Below, piece after piece: positions 8,898-18,688 of a DNA stretch of 64,000 nt. The first letter of the stretch is position 1. Each line of letters opens with the position of its first letter. The notes below the pieces were generated by a model. That model did not search any database. It saw nothing but the letters and a program-made list of their open reading frames with translations, and was not told where the DNA came from. The stretch comes from Planctomycetaceae bacterium (GTDB lineage: Bacteria > Planctomycetota > Phycisphaerae > SM23-33): positions 1-64,000 of the forward strand of contig JBDKTA010000045.1 in NCBI GenBank assembly GCA_039680605.1. The letters run 5' to 3'. Made by a program: the position numbers and the translations under genes.

Positions 8898-10154
8898 TCA
8901 CAACTGCTTCATACGACTATCGTGCAGTTCCAGACTGCGCAGCCGCACGGGGCCGTCGGCCTCGAGCACGCGGAAGATCATTTTGTTGCGCCGCACGAGG
9001 GGGAACTGGCAGATGGCCTTGTGGCCGATGGTCTGGCCTTCGTACAGCGGGATGCCCGGCGGCACGGGGAACTCGATACGAAAGCGCTTGACGTGCTGGC
9101 CGTGCGCGAGGTCTTCCTGGATGATCGCATGATCAACGTCGACCAGGCCGTTGATCTTGAACGACCAGACGTTGGGCTCGGTCTGCTCGAAGTCCTTGAG
9201 CGTGGCGACAGGCGTGCCGAAGCGCCGGCGGACTTCCGCCCCAAACTCGATCAGGCGGTTGGCGTCCGCGTCGGGCAGCAGGCCGCGGCGGTCGGGGCCG
9301 ACGTTGATCAGCAGGTTGCACCCGCGCCCGACCGAGCAGTAATACATGCCCATCAGCACGTCCAGGGGCTTGACGGTGTGCTCGTCCTTGTCGCTATAGA
9401 ACCAGTTGTACCCGCGCAGGCGGCAGTCGCACTCGGCGGGCAGATAGCGTAATTCGTTGCCCGCAAGGCGCATCGTCGGGTCGCCGGGGACGTCCTGGAG
9501 ATTGAGCGTGTTCCACACCGGCAGCGGCGCGAAGCCTTCCTCGTTGCCGATCCAGCGCATGTCAGGGTCGCCCATGTTGAAGATCAGCAGATTGGGCTGC
9601 ATGCGCCGCATCTCGCCGATCAGGCGCGGCCAATCGTACTGGTGGCCGTCGCTGCCGCAGCCGTCGAACCACACCAGGTCGATCTGCCCGTACTGCCCGC
9701 CCATGAGCTCGCTGACCTGCTTGAGGAAGAAATCATCGTAGGCTTTGGGGTCGGCCTTAAACTTGCCGCCGGTCCACTGCGCGGGTGAGTAGTACAAGCC
9801 CACGGCCAATCCCTCCGCGCGGAACGCTTCCATGTACTCGGCGATCACATCGCCGCGCCCGTTCTTCCACGGGCTGGAGGCGACGGAAAACTCGGTACAT
9901 TTCGAGGGCCAGTTGGCGAAGCCGTCGTGGTGCTTGGCCGTCAGGACGGCGTACTTCATGCCGGCCTGTCTGGCCACCGCGGCCCATTGGCGCGGGTCGA
10001 ACTGCGTGGGCATGAAGCTGTCGGCCGACATGGGTTTGTCGTCCCAGTCGAGGTGTCCTTCGTTGAAGGTCCGCACTCCGAAGTGCAGGAACAGGCCCAG
10101 CTCCCAGTTGTGGAACTCAAGCTGACGCGGCGTGGGCAGAACGGAATCGGTCAT
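8898..10154 (-). CDS. Alpha-L-fucosidase, GH29
   Basis: 418 aa. Starting at ATG 10154, which has AGAGGAG 7 nt upstream, removes a 20-residue non-homologous extension. The catalytic TIM barrel shows LGLFLHFGVRTFN near the N-terminus, YAVLTAKHHDGFANWPS (canonical GH29 H-H-D), and QIDLVWFDGCGSD with the nucleophile aspartate in WFDG. A short C-terminal beta domain follows. No clear signal peptide, so probably cytoplasmic unless exported otherwise. It heads the minus-strand sugar block and is divergent from the large PQQ protein at 10412. Its last codons run into module MG, which provides the TGA. Confidence 0.9.
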   Translation of the reverse strand: MTDSVLPTPRQLEFHNWELGLFLHFGVRTFNEGHLDWDDKPMSADSFMPTQFDPRQWAAVARQAGMKYAVLTAKHHDGFANWPSKCTEFSVASSPWKNGRGDVIAEYMEAFRAEGLAVGLYYSPAQWTGGKFKADPKAYDDFFLKQVSELMGGQYGQIDLVWFDGCGSDGHQYDWPRLIGEMRRMQPNLLIFNMGDPDMRWIGNEEGFAPLPVWNTLNLQDVPGDPTMRLAGNELRYLPAECDCRLRGYNWFYSDKDEHTVKPLDVLMGMYYCSVGRGCNLLINVGPDRRGLLPDADANRLIEFGAEVRRRFGTPVATLKDFEQTEPNVWSFKINGLVDVDHAIIQEDLAHGQHVKRFRIEFPVPPGIPLYEGQTIGHKAICQFPLVRRNKMIFRVLEADGPVRLRSLELHDSRMKQL

Positions 10155-10411
10155 CGACGCTCCTCTCAGCGTTAAGGCAGGCGATGAGTGTACCGCCGCG
10201 GGCGGTCGTGTCAAGAAGGGTCATCCGGCGGAGGTGCAACGTCCATGGGGGAAAGTTGTCGCAGGCACGCGATGTCCGGCGCAAGTGCCTCGGCCGCAGC
10301 TTTCCCGCCCGGAGTTTCGTCGAACGTCTTGCGGCACGAATGTGTTATATCTGGGTGAAGAAACGCTGCAGTGGCGCCAGCCCTTTTGCCCCAGACGAAT
10401 GCGAGGTTCCG

Positions 10412-13400
10412 ATGCGATGGTTGACGATCGCCGTGCTCGTTGCCCTGGCCGGTGCGGCCCGGGCGGAAGACTGGCCGACATACCGCCATGACGCCCAGCG
10501 GTCGGGCTTCACGGCTGACAAGGTCGCGATGCCGCTGGTGGAGCACTGGGTGTTCGCATCGGCCCTGGCGCCGTCGCCGGCGTGGTCGGACCCGCCCGCC
10601 GAAGCCATCGAAGGTTCGCTCGAGCGCCCGCGGATGCGGTTCGACGACGCGTTTCACGTGGCGGCGGCGGGGGGCAAAGTGTTCTTCGGTTCATCGAGCG
10701 AGAACAAGATTTACGCCATCGACGCGGCTGGCGGGAACATCGTCTGGCAGTTCTACACCGACGGGCCGGTGCGGATGGCCCCGACGGTTGCCGGCGGCAA
10801 GCTCTACGCCGGCAGCGACGACGGGTACGTGTACTGCCTCGACGCCCAGAGCGGCAAAGAGCTCTGGCGCTTCCAGGCAGCGCCCGAAACGCAGACCGTC
10901 GTCGGCGCGGGCAAGGTCACGTCGTTGTGGCCGGTGCGCACCGGCGTGGTGGTCGTGGGCGGCGCGGCGTATTTCGGCGCGGGGATATTTCCGGCAGAGG
11001 GCTGCTTCGTCTACGCGGTCGATGCCAACACGGGCAAGCAGCTCTGGGTGAATAATTCCTTCACCGACGGCGGCCAGGCCAACCGCTCGCCGCAGGGGTA
11101 TCTGCTGGCGTCGGCCGACCGGCTCGTGTTCCCGACGGGGCGGACGATGCCGATGGTCTTCGACCGCGCCGGCGGAGAGCTGCAGTTTCAGCCGGTGATC
11201 TGGCGCGTCAACGGCCTGGCCGGCGGCACGAACAACGTGCTTGACGGCGGGACGGTCATCACGGCTGCCGAGCAGATATTCGCCTGGAACCTGGCCAACG
11301 GCAAGAATGCCTATGGCGAAGGGCGTCAGCAGCGCATGCCGGGCGAGGGCTCGCGGCCGCTGGCGGTGGGGGCCGACCGCTTCTTTTCGCTCAACGGGAT
11401 GGAGGCCTTCGCCACCGACCGCGCCCGCTGGACCAAGGCCATCGGCCTGCCCAACACGCACGACGTGTACCGCCAGGCACTCGATGCCCTGCCCGGGCAG
11501 ATCGAGCAGGCCCGCAAGGCCGGCAAGACGGCCGACGTGGCGAAGTTCGAGAAACAGCAGGTCGAGTTTAAAGGCGTGCTGGAGAAGTTGAAGACGGATT
11601 TCGACCAACTGACGCTGTGGCATTTCCCCTGCAAGGCAGACGACGCGATTATCGCCACGCCGGACTGGGCGTTCATTGCCGATGGGGATGAGGTTTTCGC
11701 CGTCGGGGCCGCCGATGGCAAGAAAGCCTGGTCGGCGAAGGTACACGGTCGGGCGCGGGGGTTGGCGGTGGCGGGCGGGCGGCTGTACGTCAGCACCGAC
11801 AAAGGCAGCGTGCATTGCTTCGCAAGCGCAGCGGCGCCGCAGAAGGCGCCGGCGGCGCAAGCGCCCGCGAAAGGCGGGGATGCATCCCAGCAAGCTGTCT
11901 CGCAGATTGTTACTGACGGTGCGCCCACGCGCGGTTTCGCGCTGGTTGCGGGAGTCAGCGCCGATTTCGCCGTCGCCCTGGCGCGGGCGAGCGAGTTGAC
12001 CATTTACATGATCGCGGTCGACGAGAAATCCGCCGCCGATGCGCGGGCGGCGTTGACAGATGCGGGACTGTACGGTCGCGTGATCGTGCGTGTCGCCGCG
12101 CCCGCGCAGGTTCCCATGCCCGATTATTTCGCCAATCTGATCGTCAGCGACGGCGCGGCGATTGGGCCGCAGGAAATTCTGCGCACGCTCAAGCCTTGTG
12201 GCGGGCGGGCGTATGTCGCCGGCGGCGACGCGCTGGGGCAGACGAAGCTGAAGGTCGAGAAGGTCGGCCTGTACGAGCGTGCCATCCGCGGCGAACTGCC
12301 CGGGGCGGGGGCGTGGTCGGCGCAGTACGGCAATATGGCCAACACCGCCTGCAGCGGCGACGACCTGGTGCGCGGGCCCATGAGCGTGCTGTGGTTCGGC
12401 CCGCCGGGACCGGCCCAGGTGCCCAATCGCCATGAGTTTGCGGCCTCGCCGCTGAGCGTGGGCGGGCGGCTGCTGGTGCCCGGTCCGGACTCGCTGGCCG
12501 CGTACGACGTGTATAACGGTCTGTTCCTGTGGTCGAGAAAGCTGCCCGATTTCCCGCGGCATCCGCTGATCGACGGGATCCCCGGCGGGTATGTCGCGGA
12601 TGCGGATAACATCTTTATCGCACAGGGCGCTTCCTGCCTGCGACTCGATGCAGCCACGGGCAAGACGCTGGCGACATTCGCACTGCCCGGCGGCGGGGAG
12701 GTGCCCAAGGGGCAGGCGGCGCCCGTCTGGGGCTACGTCGGCTGCAGTGGCGGCGTGTTGTACGGCACGCGCGGCAGCCTGCGCGAGGCGGACTTGATAT
12801 TCGCCTACGACGTCGCCGGCGGCAAGCTGCTCTGGCAGCGCAGCGTCGTGCGGGCGAATCCGGATAACGTGTGCATTGCCGAGGGCAAGCTGTTCTTTGT
12901 GGACCGCGGCGTGACGGCCGAGCAGATCGCCCAGGCCACCCAAGACGTGACCAAGGCGCCCGCGCCCGACCGGCGCGGCGACACTTCGGCCGACGTGCGG
13001 CGCGTCGTTGCGCTCGACGCGGCAACGGGCAAGGAACTCTGGCAGAGCCCGCAGTATCTTTCGGAGACCGTCAGCGTCGGGCGGCACAACGTGCGCGGGC
13101 GGCCGCTGGGCGTCTTCGGAACCATCGTCGGCGGCGACCTGATCGTCCAGGCCAGCAACGGCGTGGTGCTGCTGTGCGGTCAACCTTGGAACGGGCACTT
13201 CTGGACGCAGTTCGTCCGCGGCGAGTTCGACCGCCGCAGCCTCATCGCCCTGTCGGCCGCCGACGGCAAGAGGCTCTGGTCCGGCCGCAAGGGCTACCGC
13301 AGCCGCCCGCTGATCGTGGGGGACATGGTGATCGCCGAACCGTGGGCGCACGATCTCAAGACCGGCAAGCAGATCATGCGCAAGCACCCGGTGACCGGCG

Positions 13401-14248
13401 TCGAGAGCCCCTGGCAATTCTGCCGCCCGGGTCATCACTGCGGGGCCGTCTCGGCAGCGAACCACATGCTGACCTTCCGCTCGGGCAGCATCGCCCTGTA
13501 TGACCTGGAGTCGGATTTTGGGACCGCGCACTTCGGCGGACAGCGCCTGGCGTGCTGGATCAATGCCGTCGCGGCAGGGGGCGTGCTGGCGATTCCCGAG
13601 GGCAGCAACGGGTGCGCGTGCCCGTACGGCGTGCAGACGACGGTGGTATTCAAGCCCGCCGCCTCGCAGCGGTTGTGGGGCATCTTCTCGGCGGCCGGGG
13701 CGATGACCCCGGTGAAACATCTGGCGATCAACTTCGGCGCCCCCGGCGACCGGCGCGACGCCAACGGCGTGCTGTGGCTGGCGTACCCGCGGCCGACGAT
13801 GACGCTGATCCCGCGCATCGATTACAGCGACTCGCTGATTTTGAAGTTCGGCCTGGGGGTCAAGCTGCCGCGCCGCGGCGGCGGGCTGTTCAACGAGAGC
13901 CCGCAGGCCTGGGACGACAAGGGCTCTGGCGTTTCGATGATCTGCGCCTCGGGCGTGCAGGGTGTGGACAGCATCACCTTGCCGCTGGGCGGGGTGCAGC
14001 GGGCGTACACCGTGCGGCTTTACTTCGCCGAGCCCCAGGACATCGCCCCCGGCCAGCGCGTGATCGACGTGAGCCTGCAGGGCAAGAAAGTTCTTGCCGC
14101 GCTGGACATCGCGAAGGAAACTGGCGGCCGCCGCAAGGGGCTGGTCAAGGAGTTCAAAGGCATCCAGGCCGGCGGCGAGTTGTCGATCGGCCTTGAAGCG
14201 ACGAAAGGCCAGCCGCTGCTGTGCGGCGTGGAAGTTGTGGCTGAGTGA
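10412..14248 (+). CDS. Large exported PQQ beta-propeller protein with methyltransferase-like middle and malectin-like tail
   Basis: 1278 aa from ATG 10412, chosen because it begins a clean signal peptide (MRWLTIAVLVALAGAARA). Residues 23-490 are PQQ-type propeller blades starting WPTYRHDAQRSGFT, with a helical insert about 350-400. Residues about 508-625 are a degenerate methyltransferase-like Rossmann unit ending EILRTLKPCGGRAYV. Residues about 633-1150 form a second propeller. The last about 100 residues (RAYTVRLYFAEP, then KKVLAALDI and IGLEA) look like a malectin/carbohydrate-binding domain. Activity unknown; an extracytoplasmic sugar-binding or sugar-oxidising role would fit its position at the head of the plus-strand carbohydrate block. 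It shares architecture with 125-2971. Confidence 0.85.
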   Translation: MRWLTIAVLVALAGAARAEDWPTYRHDAQRSGFTADKVAMPLVEHWVFASALAPSPAWSDPPAEAIEGSLERPRMRFDDAFHVAAAGGKVFFGSSSENKIYAIDAAGGNIVWQFYTDGPVRMAPTVAGGKLYAGSDDGYVYCLDAQSGKELWRFQAAPETQTVVGAGKVTSLWPVRTGVVVVGGAAYFGAGIFPAEGCFVYAVDANTGKQLWVNNSFTDGGQANRSPQGYLLASADRLVFPTGRTMPMVFDRAGGELQFQPVIWRVNGLAGGTNNVLDGGTVITAAEQIFAWNLANGKNAYGEGRQQRMPGEGSRPLAVGADRFFSLNGMEAFATDRARWTKAIGLPNTHDVYRQALDALPGQIEQARKAGKTADVAKFEKQQVEFKGVLEKLKTDFDQLTLWHFPCKADDAIIATPDWAFIADGDEVFAVGAADGKKAWSAKVHGRARGLAVAGGRLYVSTDKGSVHCFASAAAPQKAPAAQAPAKGGDASQQAVSQIVTDGAPTRGFALVAGVSADFAVALARASELTIYMIAVDEKSAADARAALTDAGLYGRVIVRVAAPAQVPMPDYFANLIVSDGAAIGPQEILRTLKPCGGRAYVAGGDALGQTKLKVEKVGLYERAIRGELPGAGAWSAQYGNMANTACSGDDLVRGPMSVLWFGPPGPAQVPNRHEFAASPLSVGGRLLVPGPDSLAAYDVYNGLFLWSRKLPDFPRHPLIDGIPGGYVADADNIFIAQGASCLRLDAATGKTLATFALPGGGEVPKGQAAPVWGYVGCSGGVLYGTRGSLREADLIFAYDVAGGKLLWQRSVVRANPDNVCIAEGKLFFVDRGVTAEQIAQATQDVTKAPAPDRRGDTSADVRRVVALDAATGKELWQSPQYLSETVSVGRHNVRGRPLGVFGTIVGGDLIVQASNGVVLLCGQPWNGHFWTQFVRGEFDRRSLIALSAADGKRLWSGRKGYRSRPLIVGDMVIAEPWAHDLKTGKQIMRKHPVTGVESPWQFCRPGHHCGAVSAANHMLTFRSGSIALYDLESDFGTAHFGGQRLACWINAVAAGGVLAIPEGSNGCACPYGVQTTVVFKPAASQRLWGIFSAAGAMTPVKHLAINFGAPGDRRDANGVLWLAYPRPTMTLIPRIDYSDSLILKFGLGVKLPRRGGGLFNESPQAWDDKGSGVSMICASGVQGVDSITLPLGGVQRAYTVRLYFAEPQDIAPGQRVIDVSLQGKKVLAALDIAKETGGRRKGLVKEFKGIQAGGELSIGLEATKGQPLLCGVEVVAE

Positions 14249-14331
14249 TAGAAGAAGATCCTAGATCCTAGATCCTCGATCCTAGGAATGGGATCCCGAG
14301 GACCGAGGATCGAGGACCTAGGATCTTATCT
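14249..14331. repeat. MJ inverted repeat (CCTAGATCCTAG type)
   Basis: Between two plus-strand genes: GATCCTAGATCCTAGATCC at about 14258-14283 faces GGACCGAGGATCGAGGACC at 14298-14325, forming a long imperfect hairpin 5-8 nt before the next ATG. Confidence 0.8.
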
Positions 14332-15321
14332 ATGAAAGAGCAACTGCAGCGAGTCCGAACGCCGAACAAAGTCCCGCGGCTGGTCGTCGCGCCGTCGTAC
14401 GTCAAGGGGGCCTTCGACAGCCACGCCGTCGACTGCCCGAGCCTGTTCAGCCATGGCGGGCGGCACTACATGAGCTTCGTCGGCTGGGACACCATCGGCT
14501 ACCGCACGGGGTTGGCCGTCTCGGACGACCTGCTCAACTGGACGAAGGAAGGGCTGATTCTCGGCCGCGGCCCGGCGGGCTCGCCCACCGAGTTCAACGC
14601 GGCGATGACCGGCGTGTTGCGCGACAACGCGTTGTTTGGCAGCGGGGCGGCGAAGAAAGTCGGCGGGCGATTCGTCGGCACGTATCACGCGTACCCCCAG
14701 CCGGGCTACGAGACCGGTCCGGCGATCATCGGCCTGTGCTTCAGCGACGACCTGCGCAAGTGGGAAGTTTCGCCGCCGGTTCTGACGCCGGGCAAACCCG
14801 GCGGGTGGGACAGCGGCGGGCTCTACAAGAGTTGGATCATGGAAGACGCCGGCACGTACTACCTATTCTACAACGCCAAGACCGACGCCGGCTGGCCGTG
14901 GCGCGAGCAGACGGGCGTGGCGATCTCGACGGACCTGCAGCGCTGGGAGAAGTACGCGGGCAATCCGATCCTGCCTGTCGGCGGGCCCGGCTCGATCGAC
15001 GAGGTCTTCGCCAGCGACCCGGTGGTGGTGCGCGACGGCGATACGTGGGTGATGTTCTATTACACGCTGGACGCCAAAGCCGTCGCCCGCGATACGGTGG
15101 CGTTCTCGAAGGACCTGCTGCACTGGGAGAAGTCCAACGAGGTGCTGATCGACGTCGGCCCGCCCGGCAGCATTGACAGCCGCTATGCCCACAAGCCCGG
15201 CATCGCCTCGGCCGGCGGCAGGCTCTATCATTATTACTGCGCCCTCGCCCCGGCGGCCAATCCCAAGATGGGCCAGATCGAGCACGGCGAAGTGCGCGGC
15301 ATCAGTGTGGCAACCAGTTGA
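14332..15321 (+). CDS. Five-bladed beta-propeller glycosidase-like protein (GH43/GH32-like)
   Basis: 329 aa. Repeated blades with the aromatic/acid pattern of GH43/GH32/GH130-type enzymes: FDSHAVDCPSLFSHGGRHY, GLAVSDDLLNWTKEG, GLCFSDDLRKWEVS, GVAISTDLQRWEKY, AFSKDLLHWEKS. The 'S.DL..W' blade signature occurs four times. No signal peptide. Exact family and bond cleaved are uncertain; arabinan, fructan or mannoside substrates are possible. The start lies immediately after an MJ repeat and no strong ribosome-binding site is visible. The next gene starts 10 bp downstream, so they are very likely cotranscribed. Confidence 0.75.
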   Translation: MKEQLQRVRTPNKVPRLVVAPSYVKGAFDSHAVDCPSLFSHGGRHYMSFVGWDTIGYRTGLAVSDDLLNWTKEGLILGRGPAGSPTEFNAAMTGVLRDNALFGSGAAKKVGGRFVGTYHAYPQPGYETGPAIIGLCFSDDLRKWEVSPPVLTPGKPGGWDSGGLYKSWIMEDAGTYYLFYNAKTDAGWPWREQTGVAISTDLQRWEKYAGNPILPVGGPGSIDEVFASDPVVVRDGDTWVMFYYTLDAKAVARDTVAFSKDLLHWEKSNEVLIDVGPPGSIDSRYAHKPGIASAGGRLYHYYCALAPAANPKMGQIEHGEVRGISVATS

Positions 15322-15331
15322 GGATCGCTCC

Positions 15332-17404
15332 ATGTTCTGCGTCTGCCGCGGCGATAGCGATCTGGTGAGAGTTCTGGGCGATTCCGGCGCCGCGTTCCGG
15401 CACGCTGCCGACGCGGCTGACGCCGTCGCCCAGGCCGCCGCGGGCGAGGGCGTTTTGATCCTCGCCGACGACTATCCGCAGCGACAGAGGGAAATTTCCG
15501 CTGACCTTCTGGATGCTGCCCGTGATAAATCGCTCCGCCTGTACATCGAGTTCCCCGCGTCGCTGCCGGGCCTGGAATGCGGTCAGATGCGCAGCACGGA
15601 GTGGGAGCGAGGCGTCGTCGCCTCCGACGCTTTTGCGCCGGACCTGGAGAGGCTGAGCATCCTGGCGATTCACGGCTGCCGCTTTGCACCAGTCGACGCC
15701 GCTTCGGTCACGCCGCACATTGTCGTGGCTCGTGTGGCCGGGTTCGACCGCGCCGTCTTTGGTCTGCCCCCGGTCGACAAGATCTGGCCGGTCCTGTTTG
15801 AGCACGATGGGATGCTTGTGGCATCGACGCGGCTCAGCGGATTCGTCACCGGGCGCTTTGCCCCGGCTGGAGCGTGGCGGGCGATCTGGGCATGGATCGT
15901 TCGCTGGGCGGGGGCAGGGGACGTGGATCTGCGATGGACGCCGACCGTGAGGGCGTCGCTGGGGAAGGATGAAGCGCTGGATGGTTCCGTCCAGCGTCGG
16001 GCCATGGCCCGCGGGGCGGACTGGTTCACCAACGCCAGGCTGTTCATCCACCCCTCGTGGGCGGATCAGGCCGAGCGATACATGCTCGCCCCCGGCGCCG
16101 ACACCGCGGCGCCCGGCCCGCGGGCGGAATGGCCCTGCGGCGACGGGCGGTGCGGCATGATCGAGGGCGCCCGCTCGTTCATCTATCCCGACGGCACGCA
16201 GATGTGGCGGTACATGCGCCGCAACGACTGCATGGGCGAGGCGGCCGGAGCAATGGCGATGGCGGGCAAAGCCCGCGACGATGCCGCCGGGCAGGCCATC
16301 GCCGCCAATCTGTGCGACCATATCTACACGCTGTCCAATCTCGCCCAGGGCCCGCGCGCCGAGCCTTCGTCGCCCTCGTACGGCCTGGTGCGGTGGTATC
16401 CCACCGACAACAACGGCGTCTACTACGGCGACGACAATGCCCGCTCCATGATGGGCACGATGCTGACAGCCGCCGTGCTCAAGAGCGATCGCTGGACCGA
16501 ACCGCTGGCGCGGTGCCTGCTGGCGAACTTGCGCACGACGGGCCCGCAAGGCTTCCGGAGCGGCCGCCTGGATGAAGAGATGCTTCAGGAAAAAGGCTGG
16601 CGACATTTCTGGACGACCCCGCGGACGAACTTTGCCCCGCACTACGAAAGCTGGCTTTGGGCGTGCTTCCTCTGGGCGTATGCGCGCAGCGGGTATGAGC
16701 CGTTCAGGCAGCGGGCCTGCAATGCCATCGCCATGACGATGGACGCTTATCCCGACCAGTGGCACTGGACCAACGGCATCCAGCAGGAGCGGGCGCGCAT
16801 GCTCCTGCCGCTGGCGTGGCGGGTCCGCGTCGACGACACGCCCGAGAACCGCCGGCAACTGCGATTCATGGCCGAGCAGCTCCTGGCGTTCCAGGATTCC
16901 TGCGGCGCCATCCGCGAAGAGATCGGCTCGGCCGGGCGCGGGGACTACGGCCCGCCGGCTAGCAACGAGGCCTACGGCACCAACGAGGCCACGCTCATCG
17001 CCGCCAACGGCGACCCGGTGTGCGACCTGCTTTACACGACCAACTTTGCATACGTGGGACTGCACGAGGCCGCCGCGGCCACCGGCGATTCGTATTTCAT
17101 TGAGGCAGCCCAGCGGCTGACGGACTTTTTGCTGCGCATCCAGGTGCGCAGCGAGCGGCACCGCGAGCTTGACGGGGCATGGTTCCGGGCGTTCGACTAT
17201 GGGCGATGGGACTACTGGGCCAGCAATGCCGATCTGGGCTGGGGCGTCTGGAGCATCGAGAGCGGTTGGACGCAGGCCTGGATCGTCTCGGTCCTGGCGA
17301 TGCGCGAGATGAAGACGTCATTCTGGGACGTGACCGGCAAGGTCGACCTGCGCGGCCCAACGGCCGAATACGCCGCCGCCATGCTGGGCGGCGAGGACGA
17401 TTGA
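15332..17404 (+). CDS. Conserved protein with six-hairpin (alpha/alpha barrel) glycosidase-like fold, function unknown
   Basis: 690 aa from ATG 15332, preceded by GAGGATC, 10 bp after the preceding stop. The N-terminal ~250 residues are an alpha/beta region with no recognised motif (LILADDYPQRQREI, FGLPPVDKIWPVLFEHDGMLV). From about residue 280 it is helical with aromatic-rich turns typical of six-hairpin glycosidases (IEGARSFIYPDGTQMWRY, WYPTDNNGVYYGDDN, WLWACFLWAYARSGYEPF). It could be a glycoside hydrolase or a non-catalytic partner. Position between a GH43-like protein and an AGE epimerase supports a carbohydrate role. I do not recognise a named family. Confidence 0.65.
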   Translation: MFCVCRGDSDLVRVLGDSGAAFRHAADAADAVAQAAAGEGVLILADDYPQRQREISADLLDAARDKSLRLYIEFPASLPGLECGQMRSTEWERGVVASDAFAPDLERLSILAIHGCRFAPVDAASVTPHIVVARVAGFDRAVFGLPPVDKIWPVLFEHDGMLVASTRLSGFVTGRFAPAGAWRAIWAWIVRWAGAGDVDLRWTPTVRASLGKDEALDGSVQRRAMARGADWFTNARLFIHPSWADQAERYMLAPGADTAAPGPRAEWPCGDGRCGMIEGARSFIYPDGTQMWRYMRRNDCMGEAAGAMAMAGKARDDAAGQAIAANLCDHIYTLSNLAQGPRAEPSSPSYGLVRWYPTDNNGVYYGDDNARSMMGTMLTAAVLKSDRWTEPLARCLLANLRTTGPQGFRSGRLDEEMLQEKGWRHFWTTPRTNFAPHYESWLWACFLWAYARSGYEPFRQRACNAIAMTMDAYPDQWHWTNGIQQERARMLLPLAWRVRVDDTPENRRQLRFMAEQLLAFQDSCGAIREEIGSAGRGDYGPPASNEAYGTNEATLIAANGDPVCDLLYTTNFAYVGLHEAAAATGDSYFIEAAQRLTDFLLRIQVRSERHRELDGAWFRAFDYGRWDYWASNADLGWGVWSIESGWTQAWIVSVLAMREMKTSFWDVTGKVDLRGPTAEYAAAMLGGEDD

Positions 17405-17515
17405 CTAAGCCGCTGAGGTCGCTGAGGACGCTGAGGTCGTAAGAAGATGGAAACTTCTTTCCTCTGCGTCCTCAGCGACCTCAGCGGCCATTTATAGTTC
17501 TCAGAAGGGACGAGT
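17405..17515. repeat. ME inverted repeat
   Basis: GCCGCTGAGGTCGCTGAGG at 17410-17436 pairs with CCTCAGCGACCTCAGCGGC at 17470-17488, with an A/T-rich loop. It separates two plus-strand genes. Confidence 0.85.
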
Positions 17516-18688
17516 ATGAAGGCGAAATACACCGAACTGGCCAGGCAGTATCGCACGACGCTGTTGGACGACGTGATTCCGTTCTGGACGAAGAACTCCA
17601 TCGACCGCCAGTGCGGCGGGTTCTTTACTTGCCTCGACCGCGACGGCAGCGTGTACGACACCGACAAGTTCATCTGGCTGCAGGCGCGGCAGGTGTGGAT
17701 CTTCTCCATGCTCTACAACCGCCTTGAACGCCGCCAGGAATGGCTGGACATCGCCCGCGGCGGGGCCGACTTCCTGCGAAAGCACGGCCACGACGACGGC
17801 GGCAACTGGTACTTCTCGCTCGCCCGCGACGGACGGCCGCTCGTGCAGCCGTACAACATCTTCTCCGACTGCTTCGCGGCGATGGCGTTTGGGCAGTTCG
17901 CCCTGGCCGGCGGCGATGACGAGGCCAAGCTTCTCGCGCATAAGACCTACGAAAACATCCTGCGCCGCAAGGCCAACCCCAAGGGCAAGTACGCCAAGGC
18001 GTATCCCGGCACGCGGCCGATGATGTCGCTGGCCGTGCCGATGATCCTGAGCAACCTGTGCCTGGAGCTGGAGTGGATGCTGCCGGCCGATTCGGTCGCC
18101 CAGACGGTCGAGATGTGCCTGCGCGAGGTCTTCACGCAGTTCCTGGACAAGGACCGCAACATCCTGCTGGAGAACGTGGCCCCGGACGGCACGCAGGTGG
18201 ACAGCTTCGACGGGCGGCTGATCAACCCCGGCCACGGGATCGAGGCGATGTGGTTCGTGATGGACATCGCCGCGCGGCGCGGCGATGGCAAGCTGATCGA
18301 GCAGGCCGTCGACGTGATGCTGAGCATCCTCAAGTACGGCTGGGACGACCAGCACGGCGGCATCTTCTACTTTCTCGACAGCCAGGGCCATCCCCCCGAC
18401 AAGCTCGAATGGGACCAGAAGCTCTGGTGGGTTCACCTCGAGACACTGGTGGCCCTGGCGATGGGCCATCGCCTCACCGGCCGGGCCGACTGCTGGACGT
18501 GGTACGAGAAGGTGCATCACTGGTCCTGGCCGCGCTTCGCCGACGGCAACTACGGCGAGTGGTTCGGCTACCTCAACCGCCGCGGCGAAGTGCTTCTCTG
18601 GCTCAAAGGCGGCAAGTGGAAAGGCTGCTTCCACGTCCCGCGAGCGATGTACATGTGCATGCGCGAGTTTGAAAAGCTGTCGGAGTAA
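17516..18688 (+). CDS. AGE family epimerase/isomerase (N-acylglucosamine 2-epimerase-like)
   Basis: 390 aa, the usual length for the (alpha/alpha)6-barrel AGE family. Conserved features: [22 protein letters not shown] near the N-terminus (split here as [19 protein letters not shown]), [14 protein letters not shown], the catalytic-histidine region [14 protein letters not shown], and [16 protein letters not shown]. Members interconvert C2 epimers or aldose/ketose pairs (GlcNAc/ManNAc, cellobiose, mannose/fructose). The exact sugar is not assignable. It lies in the plus-strand carbohydrate block after the six-hairpin-like gene. Confidence 0.9.
   Translation: MKAKYTELARQYRTTLLDDVIPFWTKNSIDRQCGGFFTCLDRDGSVYDTDKFIWLQARQVWIFSMLYNRLERRQEWLDIARGGADFLRKHGHDDGGNWYFSLARDGRPLVQPYNIFSDCFAAMAFGQFALAGGDDEAKLLAHKTYENILRRKANPKGKYAKAYPGTRPMMSLAVPMILSNLCLELEWMLPADSVAQTVEMCLREVFTQFLDKDRNILLENVAPDGTQVDSFDGRLINPGHGIEAMWFVMDIAARRGDGKLIEQAVDVMLSILKYGWDDQHGGIFYFLDSQGHPPDKLEWDQKLWWVHLETLVALAMGHRLTGRADCWTWYEKVHHWSWPRFADGNYGEWFGYLNRRGEVLLWLKGGKWKGCFHVPRAMYMCMREFEKLSE

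Noticed and set aside
10691..13720. Long open frame antisense to the 1278-aa PQQ gene
   Set aside because: Arg/Pro/His-rich composition, no conserved motif and opposite a gene with clear domains; it follows from high GC at third positions.
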